A DNA stretch of 64,000 nucleotides from Nocardia sp. NBC_00508 (lineage in GTDB: Bacteria; Actinomycetota; Actinomycetes; Mycobacteriales; Mycobacteriaceae), in the NCBI RefSeq assembly GCF_036346875.1, contig NZ_CP107852.1, forward strand, positions 4,774,001 through 4,838,000, in the 5' to 3' direction. Numbering within the stretch: the stretch's first letter is position 1; every line of letters begins with the position of its first letter. A program made the position numbers and the translations under genes. Shown piece by piece: positions 1-7,408 of this stretch. A model generated the notes under the pieces. That model ran no database searches and was not told the DNA's origin. It saw nothing but the letters and a program-made list of their open reading frames with translations.

Positions 1-117
1 AGCTGTGGAACAGGAACCACGGCGAGTGAGAGCGCTGGCTTGGGTCGGTGGCTTTGGTCCTCCTGCTCGAGCTGGAGTCCCGGTACGGCTGGGGTGGCCC
101 CGTGACGCCGCCCGATA

Positions 118-147
118 TATAATCAGACATATAACAAACGGGAGGGA
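118..147 (+). promoter_or_regulatory. vapBC promoter and ribosome binding site
   Basis: A perfect TATAAT -10 hexamer lies at 118-123 in an AT-rich stretch (111-134) that contrasts with the surrounding GC-rich DNA. A strong purine-rich ribosome binding site follows at about 140-147, 5-6 bases before the vapB ATG at 153. The AT-rich stretch repeats the word ATATA, which would suit an autoregulatory operator for the antitoxin. The operator role is inferred. No convincing -35 was found. Confidence 0.5.
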
Positions 148-152
148 CAATC

Positions 153-371
153 ATGGCAGTCACCAGCGTCGACCTGGATCCGCAGCTCATCGAGCGTGCC
201 CGAGCGCTCACGGGCGAGCGATCGAACCGAGCCGTCCTCGACCTCGCGTTGCGCCGGCTCATCGCCTCGAAGCAGAAGGGCGCGATGATCGACGGTATCG
301 CAGGACTGACCGACCTCGACAACGAGCTCGGCGCGCCAGTGGTCTCTCCGGGCGAGTCCCAGTCCTCGTGA
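153..371 (+). CDS. vapB: VapB-type antitoxin
   Basis: This 72-residue protein is probably the DNA-binding antitoxin of a type II toxin-antitoxin pair. The N-terminal half, with a VDLDPQLIERARALTG stretch followed by RAVLDLALRRLIA, matches the ribbon-helix-helix domain of VapB antitoxins. The short C-terminal tail would wrap the toxin. The ATG start is supported by a strong ribosome binding site and a promoter just upstream. The stop codon overlaps the GTG start of the vapC-like gene by 4 bases, so the two are translationally coupled. By family precedent the complex would repress its own promoter. Which VapB subfamily it belongs to cannot be told here. Confidence 0.82.
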   Translation: MAVTSVDLDPQLIERARALTGERSNRAVLDLALRRLIASKQKGAMIDGIAGLTDLDNELGAPVVSPGESQSS

Positions 372-781
372 CCGACTACCTGGTCGACAACTCGGTCTGG
401 GCGAGGTTGGCCACTGGGGACCCGGGTATCACTGCGCGCCTGCGGCGTATCGAGCGAGCGTCGGCCGACCTGTTCGTCACCTGCCCGCCGCAGGTGCTCG
501 AGTTCTGCCACAGCGCCCGGACGCCCGAAGAGCACGCGAACTACCGAGAGCAGATCTCCCTCGGATTCCCGCTCGAGCATGCACCCGACGAATCGCTCGT
601 GCTCGATATCCAGGCAGCACTGTGGAACGCGGGGCTCGTCCGGGCGGCCGGCTCGCACGACATCCTCATCGCCGGCTATGCCATCGTGAACGATGCGACC
701 GTGCTTGCCGCGGACCACGACTTCGAGCACATCGCGAGGGTGTCCGACCTGCAGTGCGAATACATCGCGCCTTCGCCGTGA
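368..781 (+). CDS. vapC: VapC-type PIN-domain ribonuclease toxin
   Basis: A 137-residue PIN-domain protein, the expected toxin of the pair. The acidic residues of the PIN metal site are all present: D7 in the N-terminal LVDNSVW motif, E45 in VLEF, D98 in SHDILIA and D116/D118 in ADHDFEHIA. Length and motif spacing fit a full VapC endoribonuclease, so the toxin looks intact. The chosen GTG at 368 overlaps the vapB TGA. The open frame runs on upstream to position 5, but that part is only a shadow of vapB and its leader. Known VapC proteins cut tRNA or rRNA; the target of this one is unknown. Confidence 0.85.
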   Translation: MTDYLVDNSVWARLATGDPGITARLRRIERASADLFVTCPPQVLEFCHSARTPEEHANYREQISLGFPLEHAPDESLVLDIQAALWNAGLVRAAGSHDILIAGYAIVNDATVLAADHDFEHIARVSDLQCEYIAPSP

Positions 782-1110
782 CGTTGGTTCGTGGCGGAAC
801 GTGGTCGAGTTCCGCTTCAACGTGTAGGAAACGGCCTTAACGCCCCAACTTGGCCAGCGTTCTTCTGGGCACTCTGACTTCGTCGCTATCCAAGTTCAGG
901 GTCATCGAGATGATCCGGCGTACCGCCGTGGCGTAGTTCATCGACTGCGCACGCCCCGAACTGATTGGCGCGGTCAGGCGGACCGAACAATTGGTCGGCG
1001 CCAATGCCTAACCGATATATGGCTCAGTCGAATTCGCATAGCCGTGGTCGATCCTGAGCCGCATCGAAGCATGCCGGTAATCACTCGAGGCAGCACGGTA
1101 CGGTTGTCTG
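782..1110. other. Intergenic region without a supported gene
   Basis: About 330 bases between vapC and the HAD gene. A short minus-strand open frame (roughly 838-1010, with an internal ATG and about 34 codons after it) has no recognisable family and no ribosome binding site. It could be the decayed end of a gene. Nothing else is supported. Confidence 0.4.
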
Positions 1111-1767
1111 GTGATTGCCGCAGTTGTCTTTGATGTTGGAGAGACGCTCGTCGATGAGACCCGAGAGTACGGAACGTGGGCGGACTGGCTCGGAGTCCCC
1201 CGGCATACGTTCGCGGCAGCGTTCGGGGCAATCATCGCAACTGGCTTGGACTACCGTGAGACATTCCAAATCTTCCGTCCTGGGTTCGACCTCGACACGG
1301 AACGGCAGGCACGGGTAGACGCCGGACAGCCGGAGTGGTTCGGCGAAGACGACCTCTATCCTGACGTTCGGCCGGCGTTGTCGAAGCTCCGCGAGATGGG
1401 CGTTCAGGTTGGGGTCGCTGGGAATCAAACAGTACCCGCCGGAACCATACTTCGAGGTTTGAACCTGCCCACGGACTTCATTGCTACCTCTGGGGACTGG
1501 GGTGTGCAAAAGCCTTCGCTCGAGTTCTTCGGAAAAGTCATCGAGACGGCGGGCCGACCAGCGGAAGAGATTGTCTATGTCGGCGACCGCATCGATAATG
1601 ACGTCGCGCCGGCCAAACAGGCAGGTATGCGAACGGCCTACGTACTGAGGGGTCCGTGGGGGTGGATACACCGCGACAAACAAGAGGTCGCTGATCTCTC
1701 CGACTGGCAGATCAGCGACCTGAATGAACTGGCGGGCATCGTCGCGGCCGAGAATGGTGCTGGTTAG
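1111..1767 (+). CDS. HAD-superfamily hydrolase
   Basis: A 218-residue haloacid-dehalogenase-fold protein, probably a small-molecule phosphatase or related hydrolase. Motif I is FDVGETL with nucleophile D8; the usual second aspartate is glycine, as in several dehalogenase-like and phosphonatase-like HADs. Motif II lies near GVAGNQT (101-107), the motif III lysine is K134 in VQKP, and motif IV is GDRIDND (158-164). The helical cap lies between motifs I and II. The GTG start at 1111 is the only one that gives a complete motif I. The gene ends in a 4-base tail-to-tail overlap with the XRE/TPR regulator on the other strand. The substrate is unknown. Confidence 0.8.
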   Translation: MIAAVVFDVGETLVDETREYGTWADWLGVPRHTFAAAFGAIIATGLDYRETFQIFRPGFDLDTERQARVDAGQPEWFGEDDLYPDVRPALSKLREMGVQVGVAGNQTVPAGTILRGLNLPTDFIATSGDWGVQKPSLEFFGKVIETAGRPAEEIVYVGDRIDNDVAPAKQAGMRTAYVLRGPWGWIHRDKQEVADLSDWQISDLNELAGIVAAENGAG

Positions 1768-3041
1768 CCGACCAACGAATTGACGGTTGTATGCCAGTCG
1801 TACAACCGCTCATCGAGGCCTCGAACGGAGGGCAAGGAGTCCCACTGCATGAGCGTTTGACGCACAGCCTTGATTCGCTCGAGTGCAGTCGCATACCAGC
1901 TGCGCCCAAGTAGATCGAGGGCATCCTCGAGGTAGCGGCACGCCTGCTCAGGCTCCTTTTCCAGCACGGCTGCGGCGGCCGCATCAGCGAGATAGATCGA
2001 TCTCTGCTTCGCGTCCTTAGCGGGCAGATCGCTGAGGACCTGCTCCAAGGTCTCGCGAGCTTCCCGCCCCCTGCCGGCGAGAATGAGTGTGTTTCCTTTG
2101 AAGCCGGCAAGTCGGACCGGGGAAAACCAGTCGAACCACTCCGGTGAGGGATGCGAGTCGCCGTCGTGTTCGTCGTAGATCTTCTCGGCGTGGTGAATGA
2201 GGGCAAGGGCACGGCGTGTGTCGCCGAATCGTGTTTCGACCTCTGCCTCCACGGCGTCCAACCAAGCCATCGTCTCGGCGTTGGCGTTGCCTCGGCCCGC
2301 GAAAGCGCGTGCGGCACGCAGACGTTCACGCGCCTCCCCAGCGCGAGACGAGTCCGCCGAGAACGCTGGCGCGAACGCCATGTGGGCAAGCGCCGCCGCG
2401 CCGAGAAGGGAATCTCCAGCTTCGTGCGCGGCTTGAAGCGCGAGTACGAGGCTTGGCTGTGCGAGCTCGGGCTGTTGGAGGTCGAAGAATCCCAATCGTC
2501 CGGCTAGAAGACTTGATTCGGAAATGGCTCGCGCCATGATCGTCTTGGCCGGCCCGGATATCTGCGGCAAGAGTTCGATGCCGAACTGTGCATGATCGGC
2601 AACCAAACGGTGCAGCCGAGCAGCGGGGGTCGACCAGTACAGGTGCCGATAGGACATTGTGATCGAGGCAAAGTCCTTCGCTGCGGAAGCCGGGAGTTGC
2701 GGCACGGTCGTGCCGAGTCCAATGTGGCCGAGTGGCAGACGTACGTGTGCGCCGGCAGGCGCGCGCCCCGCGTGTGGATTGCTTGCTTCCTCCGTCCAAG
2801 GTGGTGAGAAGCCCAGTTCGGTAACCGGCCGCTTGAAAAGTGCCTCGAGTGCTGCTGCGTGCTCAGGATGAGGCCACGGCGGATTAGCCGATTCCCATCG
2901 ACGGACGGTTCGGCTGGCGACCTCGATGCGCAGTCCGATCTGGCGCGCAGCCTCCGTGACGGCTTCTGCGAGTGCGGTCTGAGATCGGTAGCCCAGTGCC
3001 TGCCTGGCCGCGCGGAGCGCCGCATTCCCTGACGATGCCAT
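1764..3041 (-). CDS. XRE-family regulator with TPR-like C-terminal domain
   Basis: A 425-residue cytoplasmic transcription regulator of the large actinobacterial type. Residues about 15-60 form a Cro/C1-type helix-turn-helix (SQTALAEAVTE ... ASRTVRRWE). Residues about 130-410 are all-helical with alanine-rich repeats typical of tetratricopeptide arrays (AAHEAGDSLLGAAALAHMAF; AFAGRGNANAETMAWLDAVEAE). Such proteins in Streptomyces and Nocardia often regulate development or specialised metabolism, but no target can be assigned. The stop codon overlaps that of the HAD gene, so the transcripts converge and overlap. An ATAGGACG/CGTCCTAT inverted repeat just upstream (3062-3102) may be its own operator. 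Confidence 0.75.
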   Translation of the reverse strand: MASSGNAALRAARQALGYRSQTALAEAVTEAARQIGLRIEVASRTVRRWESANPPWPHPEHAAALEALFKRPVTELGFSPPWTEEASNPHAGRAPAGAHVRLPLGHIGLGTTVPQLPASAAKDFASITMSYRHLYWSTPAARLHRLVADHAQFGIELLPQISGPAKTIMARAISESSLLAGRLGFFDLQQPELAQPSLVLALQAAHEAGDSLLGAAALAHMAFAPAFSADSSRAGEARERLRAARAFAGRGNANAETMAWLDAVEAEVETRFGDTRRALALIHHAEKIYDEHDGDSHPSPEWFDWFSPVRLAGFKGNTLILAGRGREARETLEQVLSDLPAKDAKQRSIYLADAAAAAVLEKEPEQACRYLEDALDLLGRSWYATALERIKAVRQTLMQWDSLPSVRGLDERLYDWHTTVNSLVG

Positions 3042-3061
3042 GGGGGCAGACTAGTCCACGT

Positions 3062-3102
3062 ATAGGACGCTGGCGCAAGGACTTTGGGCATAAACGTCCT
3101 AT
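3062..3102. promoter_or_regulatory. Inverted repeat between the XRE regulator and the next gene
   Basis: ATAGGACG at 3062-3069 and its exact complement CGTCCTAT at 3095-3102, separated by 25 bases. It lies just upstream of the XRE/TPR regulator start and 190 bases before the small + strand gene at 3294. An autoregulatory operator is the simplest reading; that role is inferred from position only. Confidence 0.4.
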
Positions 3103-3293
3103 CGATGTCCCATTACATGGCCTTTATGCGGACGCCTGGGTTTGGGAGCCTCATGAGTGTTCCAACGGCCCGGTTCGGCGGTAGTAGGGCCTTCGCCCCG
3201 CGCCGTGGCCTACCAAAGTCGACGGAGGGAACAGATGGTGGAACAGGGAACCGGCTTGTCGGGAGAGCCCGCCTATCTGGCGGGAGGTGTGGG

Positions 3294-3632
3294 ATGACGC
3301 CGTCCGGCCGCCCTCGGGCGATCGGATTCTTGCGGACGGATATCGCAGGGCCGCATCAGAAATGGCTGGAGACGACGATCCGGAGCCTTGCCAAGCGCCT
3401 TGGTTACGATCTGTGCAAAACAATTGCGCTGTCGGCGCAGACGGCTGATCCGATCAGCCTGCTGCTCGATCAAGTCGAGCGGACCCACGCGGAGGCAATC
3501 ATCGTGCCGGGACGCGTGCATCTCGACGGTCACATCAAGCGGGTTGTGCAGCGTGTCGATGTCATCTTCGATGTCGATGACGTGGAGGCGCGTTGGCCGC
3601 TTACCGATGTGATCGGCAAGTGTCATCCGTAG
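3294..3632 (+). CDS. Conserved actinobacterial hypothetical protein, resolvase-like alpha/beta fold
   Basis: A 112-residue protein whose sequence (RAIGFLRTDIAGPHQKW then SLAKRLGYDL and a later AEAIIVPG) resembles small actinobacterial proteins related to the N-terminal fold of serine recombinases. No catalytic serine in a YxRxS context is visible, so recombinase activity is unlikely. The open frame extends upstream to 3084, but the ATG at 3294 has a good GGGAGG ribosome binding site 6 bases before it. The upstream part has atypical composition and is excluded. Its function is unknown. It may relate to the XRE regulator next door; similar small proteins seem, from memory, to recur beside such regulators. 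Confidence 0.55.
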   Translation: MTPSGRPRAIGFLRTDIAGPHQKWLETTIRSLAKRLGYDLCKTIALSAQTADPISLLLDQVERTHAEAIIVPGRVHLDGHIKRVVQRVDVIFDVDDVEARWPLTDVIGKCHP

Positions 3633-3744
3633 CGCGCTCGGGGGTTCCGGTGGTGAACAGGCGACGATACTTCAGGCAGCGCGGTGTGCGGCTACGAGAG
3701 GCCGTTCGGAGCGGGGGCGGGCCGCCGGCGCAAAAACGTGTGTG

Positions 3745-4680
3745 TCACGAGACCCGGAACGCCTTCCGGTAGGCCGCCGGGGTTGTGCCGACCTGGGTGC
3801 GGAAGCGGCGGCGTAGGTTGACCGCTGTGGTGAGGCCGACGCGGGCGGCGATCGCCTCCACCGGCAGGTCTGTCTCCTCGAGCAGCGTACGTGCCTCGGC
3901 CACCCGGCGGGCCAAGAGCCACGCGCCCGGGCTCGTGCCGAGTCGGTCGGCGAAGCGCCGGGCGAGTGTGCGGGACGAGACGCTGAGGTGCGCGGCCATG
4001 TCGCCCACCGACAGTGGTGTCCCGAGGCGAGCGCCGGCCCATTCGAGGAGGCCGTCCAGCGCGTCCGCTGGCGGTGGGGACGGCGCGTACTGTGCTTGGC
4101 CGCCCTCGCGGTGCGGCGGCATCACCATGTGCCGCGCGATGAGGGTGGCGTGTGCGGCCCCATGGTCCTTTCGGACGAGGTGCAGACACAGGTCGATACC
4201 AGCGCCCGCTCCTGCGCTCGTGGCGACATCGCCATGGTCCACGTAGAGCACGTCCGGCTCCACGCGCACCTCGGGGAACTCCCGCGCCAGTTGCGCGGTG
4301 CGCGCCCAGTGCGTAGTGGCCGAGCGGCCGTCCAGCAGCCCCGTGCGGGCCAGTGCGAACACCCCGGAGCAGATCGTGACGAGCCGCGCCCCACGGGCGT
4401 GTGCCCGCAGCAGCGCGCGACGCACGCGGGCGGACAGCGGCGCCTCCACCGGCGCCCAGCCCGGGATGAGCACCGTGTCCGCGGATGCGAGTGCCGATAG
4501 GCCCTGTGACACCGACATCGCGTACCCGGCGGAGGTCGCCACCGGGCCGGGCGACTCCGTGCACACCTCGAACTCGTAATGCTGCGGCACCCCGGCCCGC
4601 CTGGTGCCGAAGACCTCTACGGCGCAGCCGAGCTCGAACGTCGACTGCACCGGCCGGACCAGGGCCACCACGCGATGCAT
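3745..4680 (-). CDS. GlxA-family AraC-type transcriptional regulator
   Basis: A 311-residue two-domain regulator. Residues 1 to about 175 are a DJ-1/PfpI-type class I glutamine-amidotransferase-like domain. It has the VTICSGVFALARTGLLDGR nucleophile-elbow region and the THW motif typical of GlxA/FtrA proteins. Residues about 215-311 are an AraC/XylS double helix-turn-helix (SVGDMAAHLSVSSRTLARRF and VEAIAARVGLTTAVNLRRRF). The first domain probably senses a ligand and is not expected to be a protease. The gene is transcribed away from the cupin gene 70 bases to the right, so a shared control region at 4681-4750 is likely and the cupin is the obvious target. Confidence 0.85.
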   Translation of the reverse strand: MHRVVALVRPVQSTFELGCAVEVFGTRRAGVPQHYEFEVCTESPGPVATSAGYAMSVSQGLSALASADTVLIPGWAPVEAPLSARVRRALLRAHARGARLVTICSGVFALARTGLLDGRSATTHWARTAQLAREFPEVRVEPDVLYVDHGDVATSAGAGAGIDLCLHLVRKDHGAAHATLIARHMVMPPHREGGQAQYAPSPPPADALDGLLEWAGARLGTPLSVGDMAAHLSVSSRTLARRFADRLGTSPGAWLLARRVAEARTLLEETDLPVEAIAARVGLTTAVNLRRRFRTQVGTTPAAYRKAFRVS

Positions 4681-4695
4681 GGCAGAAAAGTACCC

Positions 4696-4701
4696 TATGA
4701 T
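4696..4701 (+). promoter_or_regulatory. Probable -10 element of the cupin gene
   Basis: TATGAT lies in the short divergent space between the GlxA-type regulator and the cupin gene, close to the bacterial -10 consensus. No clear -35 was seen, as expected for an activator-dependent promoter. The assignment rests on position and sequence only. Confidence 0.3.
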
Positions 4702-4751
4702 GTCTTTCTCGACACTGTCGAGGCGTGGCCGCGCGCGGCACCGTGGGAGGC

Positions 4752-5087
4752 ATGTACTCAGAGATCCTCGCCCAGGAGGGCTACACCTCTGTCTCGGTCA
4801 CCGAATCCCCCATACGCGAACTCTTCCCCGGCATCCGGGTACGTCCACTCTGGACGGGGCCGTCCGGCGCGCACGCCAACGTGCTGGAGATGGACCCCGG
4901 CACGTCATGGCCGCGCCGTGACGTCCACGAGCCCGGCCCGGAGGAGGTCTACGTGGTCGCGGGCACGTTCAACGACGGCGCACGCGACTACCCGGCCGGC
5001 ACATTCCTGCACGCCCCGGCCGGGTCGTGGCACGTGCCCGCGAGCACAACCGGCTGCACCCTGTTCGTCTTCTACCCCGAAGGCTAG
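4752..5087 (+). CDS. Cupin-domain protein, ChrR-like
   Basis: A 111-residue single-domain cupin. The conserved halves are recognisable: a glycine-rich and acidic first motif around RRDVHEPGPEEVYVVAGTF, then a second motif with PAGTFLHAPAGSWHVP ending in a hydrophobic strand (CTLFVFYPEG). The histidines and glutamates of these motifs could bind a metal. The length suits ChrR-type anti-sigma cupins or small dioxygenase-like cupins, with no enzymatic evidence either way. The start is uncertain: the ATG at 4752 has a GGGAGG too close to it, and a GTG at 4725 in the same frame is the alternative. It is divergent from the GlxA-type regulator, its likely controller. Confidence 0.7.
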   Translation: MYSEILAQEGYTSVSVTESPIRELFPGIRVRPLWTGPSGAHANVLEMDPGTSWPRRDVHEPGPEEVYVVAGTFNDGARDYPAGTFLHAPAGSWHVPASTTGCTLFVFYPEG

Positions 5088-5109
5088 TTTTCGATGCGGC
5101 GAACTCCAC

Positions 5110-5140
5110 TTGACCTCAACTTATGTTGAGGTCATACGGT
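5110..5140 (+). promoter_or_regulatory. MerR-type promoter with 19-bp spacer upstream of the NmrA-like gene
   Basis: The -35 TTGACC (5110-5115) and -10 TACGGT (5135-5140) are separated by 19 bases, the overlong spacing of MerR-family-activated promoters. The spacer holds a perfect 10-bp inverted repeat: TGACCTCAAC (5111-5120), four bases, then GTTGAGGTCA (5125-5134). MerR regulators bind such dyads and untwist the DNA to align the two hexamers. No merR gene is present nearby. Confidence 0.75.
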
Positions 5141-5161
5141 CGCGGTCGAAAGGAGTTCATC

Positions 5162-5968
5162 GTGACGATATTGGTAACGGGCGCAACGGGAAACACTGGA
5201 CGACAGGTGGTAGCCGAGCTGCTGCGACGGGGGCGAGCGGTGCGTGCGCTGACCCGCGATCCGCAGCGGGCCGCAGATCTGCTGCCCGCGGGCGCGGAGC
5301 TGGTGGCGGGCACGCACACCGAGCCGGGCGCACTCGATTCGGCGTTGGATGGTGTCACCGGGCTGCATATCACCGTGACCGCTGGGGTGGCCGAGACCGG
5401 ACCCGAGTTGGTCCGCAGGGCCGTGTCCGCCGGAGTCGAGCGCATCACCATCCTGTGGGGCGGATACGTCGGTCCCGCGGAAACCGCGGTGGCGGAATCC
5501 GGGGTCGCCTGGACCAGGCTCGAGCCGCAGGAGTTCATGTCGAATGCACTCACCTGGGCCGACTCCATCCGAGCCGAGGCTGTGGTGCGTGAGCCTTTCG
5601 ACCTTCCCAGTGCCGTGGTGCACGAGGCCGATATCGGCGCGGTGGCCGCGACCGCTCTGACCGAGGACGGTCACGTCGGCCGGGCCTACAACCTCAATGG
5701 ACCTCAGGCGTTGACCACGGGCGAGCGCGTCGCGATGGTCGCCGCCGCGCTCGGTCGGGACCTCGCCTTCGAACAGATCGGCAAACAGCAGGCCATTGAG
5801 CGGTTGCGGCAGACGGGAGTGTCGCAGGCCGATGCCGAGTACGTCGTCGGCTGGCACGCCGATCCGCCGGAGTCGGCGCGGACGCCGGATGGAACTGTCG
5901 AGCGGATACTCGGTCGGCCCGCCCGCACTTTCGCAGAATGGGTAGTGGAACACAAGAATCGCTTCTGA
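5162..5968 (+). CDS. NmrA-like NAD(P)-binding oxidoreductase
   Basis: A 268-residue atypical short-chain dehydrogenase of the NmrA/NAD(P)H azoreductase-like group. The N-terminus ILVTGATGNTGRQVV is the glycine-rich Rossmann dinucleotide-binding motif, followed by the RALTRDP segment that usually contacts the NADP phosphate. The catalytic YxxxK of classical SDRs is not evident, as expected for the group; the substrate pocket would be the C-terminal third. The GTG at 5162 has an AAAGGAG ribosome binding site 7 bases upstream, so the upstream extension is discounted. Transcription starts from a MerR-type promoter, suggesting induction by an oxidant or electrophile. Substrate unknown. Confidence 0.83.
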   Translation: MTILVTGATGNTGRQVVAELLRRGRAVRALTRDPQRAADLLPAGAELVAGTHTEPGALDSALDGVTGLHITVTAGVAETGPELVRRAVSAGVERITILWGGYVGPAETAVAESGVAWTRLEPQEFMSNALTWADSIRAEAVVREPFDLPSAVVHEADIGAVAATALTEDGHVGRAYNLNGPQALTTGERVAMVAAALGRDLAFEQIGKQQAIERLRQTGVSQADAEYVVGWHADPPESARTPDGTVERILGRPARTFAEWVVEHKNRF

Positions 5969-5990
5969 GCGCCCGAGCGTTCTGTTCGAA

Positions 5991-6026
5991 CTGCTGGGCT
6001 CGGCGGGAAAGCTCCGAGCCCAGCAG
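5991..6026 (+). terminator. Stem-loop terminator after the NmrA-like gene
   Basis: A perfect 13-bp stem, CTGCTGGGCTCGG at 5991-6003 pairing with CCGAGCCCAGCAG at 6014-6026, around a 10-base loop. It lies 22 bases past the stop codon. There is no T tract, which is common for actinobacterial terminators. Confidence 0.75.
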
Positions 6027-6253
6027 AGCGTCGACCGATCCTGGTCGGGGGGCCACGCACTGAAAGTCCTTCAGTGTGCTCACCAGGAGCCGTCTGCTCC
6101 CAATGTCGGGAATGGGCGACTTTCGGCTGCGTAATACTCAGGTGTTCGGAGTTGCAGGCCTCGTACGGCCTGAATGTTGCTCAGGCGTGAGGTGATGATG
6201 GCGGTGTTGGCAGACCCACAGCCGACCGGGAGTCGCGCGGCTCGGGTGCCTCG

Positions 6254-7285
6254 ATGAGCATCGAGCGCTGGGTGGTGAAGTTGGACCCACCCCACGGTTC
6301 GCGTCCGGAACTCGTCACGTTCATCGAGTTGGCGCAACAGACGATTCAGACCTCCGCGGACCTGCTGGCGACGGGCGTGCCGTCGCAGGCCCCGGATGTG
6401 TTGAAACTACTGCGTGACGAGAAGCTCGTGCACGACGACGACAAGGACGAGAAGAAGTCCGCACTGGCCGACGGTTACTCGTCGCGCCTGAAGGAGTTTC
6501 GCGGCATCAAAGACGACATCGGCAAACAAGACGACAGCGTCGACTGGTCCGCCTATGGCACGTACGACATCTCGAGCGGCGCTTTCTTGGCGGTCAAAGA
6601 ACATGTCAAAGACCTGAAGGCAATCCTGCGCGCTACCCCTGGACCGAGCCCGGGGAAGCAGTTCTTCTCGCGTGCTATCCAAACGAGCGTGGAGACTGCC
6701 GTGTTGAACACGCTCGACAACGTGCACGACGAGATCGAGAAGGCCTCGGACCGAGTCCAGACCCACGCGAACGACATCCGTGGTTCCGCTCCCACGTACG
6801 GTAGCTCCGGCCCGAGCTATGTGCCGAGCAATTACATGCAGCACAGCTATTCACCCGGCCCGGGCTACGTGCCTTCCGCGACGACCGCCGATTACGCCCG
6901 TTACCAGGGCAGCGTCTCGGTCGACGCCGCCATCGAGGGCGCGCTCGACGCGCTCGGTATCACCGATCCGGTGGCCCGCGAGAACTGGAAGCGCGGCTAC
7001 CGGGTCCTGATCGAACGGGAATCCGGCGGAAACCCCAACGCCGTCAACAATTGGGACAGCAACGCCGCGGCGGGGAAAGCCTCCAGAGGTCTCACCCAGA
7101 CCATTCCGGGCACCTTCCAGGCCTATCACGCGGCCGGAACCTCTGCCAACATTCACGATCCGGTGGCCAATGTCGCCGCAAGCATGCGGTACGTCATGGA
7201 ACGGTACGACGTCTCCCGAGACGGCCATGACCTCCAGGCAAAGGTCCAGCAGACGGACCCGGGCCGTTCGGCGAAAGGCTACTGA
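6254..7285 (+). CDS. Transglycosylase (SLT)-domain protein with helical N-terminal domain
   Basis: A 343-residue protein. The C-terminal third (about 225-330) is a lytic-transglycosylase-like domain: the candidate catalytic glutamate is E256 in IERESGGNPNAVN, followed by a GLTQ motif and a VAASMRYVMERY helix, as in Slt/phage-type muramidases. Residues 1 to about 185 are helical and charged, with an ESX-substrate-like look but no clear family. Residues about 190-225 are a Tyr/Ser/Pro/Gly-rich linker. No classical signal peptide is present, so export, if any, would use a type VII or other route. A membrane protein follows 123 bases downstream and may be its partner. Confidence 0.72.
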   Translation: MSIERWVVKLDPPHGSRPELVTFIELAQQTIQTSADLLATGVPSQAPDVLKLLRDEKLVHDDDKDEKKSALADGYSSRLKEFRGIKDDIGKQDDSVDWSAYGTYDISSGAFLAVKEHVKDLKAILRATPGPSPGKQFFSRAIQTSVETAVLNTLDNVHDEIEKASDRVQTHANDIRGSAPTYGSSGPSYVPSNYMQHSYSPGPGYVPSATTADYARYQGSVSVDAAIEGALDALGITDPVARENWKRGYRVLIERESGGNPNAVNNWDSNAAAGKASRGLTQTIPGTFQAYHAAGTSANIHDPVANVAASMRYVMERYDVSRDGHDLQAKVQQTDPGRSAKGY

Positions 7286-7408
7286 GCCCGGTCTCGTGTT
7301 GCCGGTCTCGGCTGGGGCGGTATGTCACGTTCGACGAAGATGTCCACCGCCGAATGTCGTTCTGGCTCCGCGTCTGGAACACTGCATCGTCGGAAAGGTT
7401 CTTTGCTG

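Noticed and set aside
5..367. Upstream extension of the vapC reading frame to position 5
   Set aside because: The frame before 368 overlaps vapB in another register and has no domain; the PIN domain starts at the GTG overlapping the vapB stop.
974..1683. Long minus-strand frames over the HAD gene
   Set aside because: They are antisense shadows of the HAD coding sequence; the + strand frame carries the motifs and codon bias.
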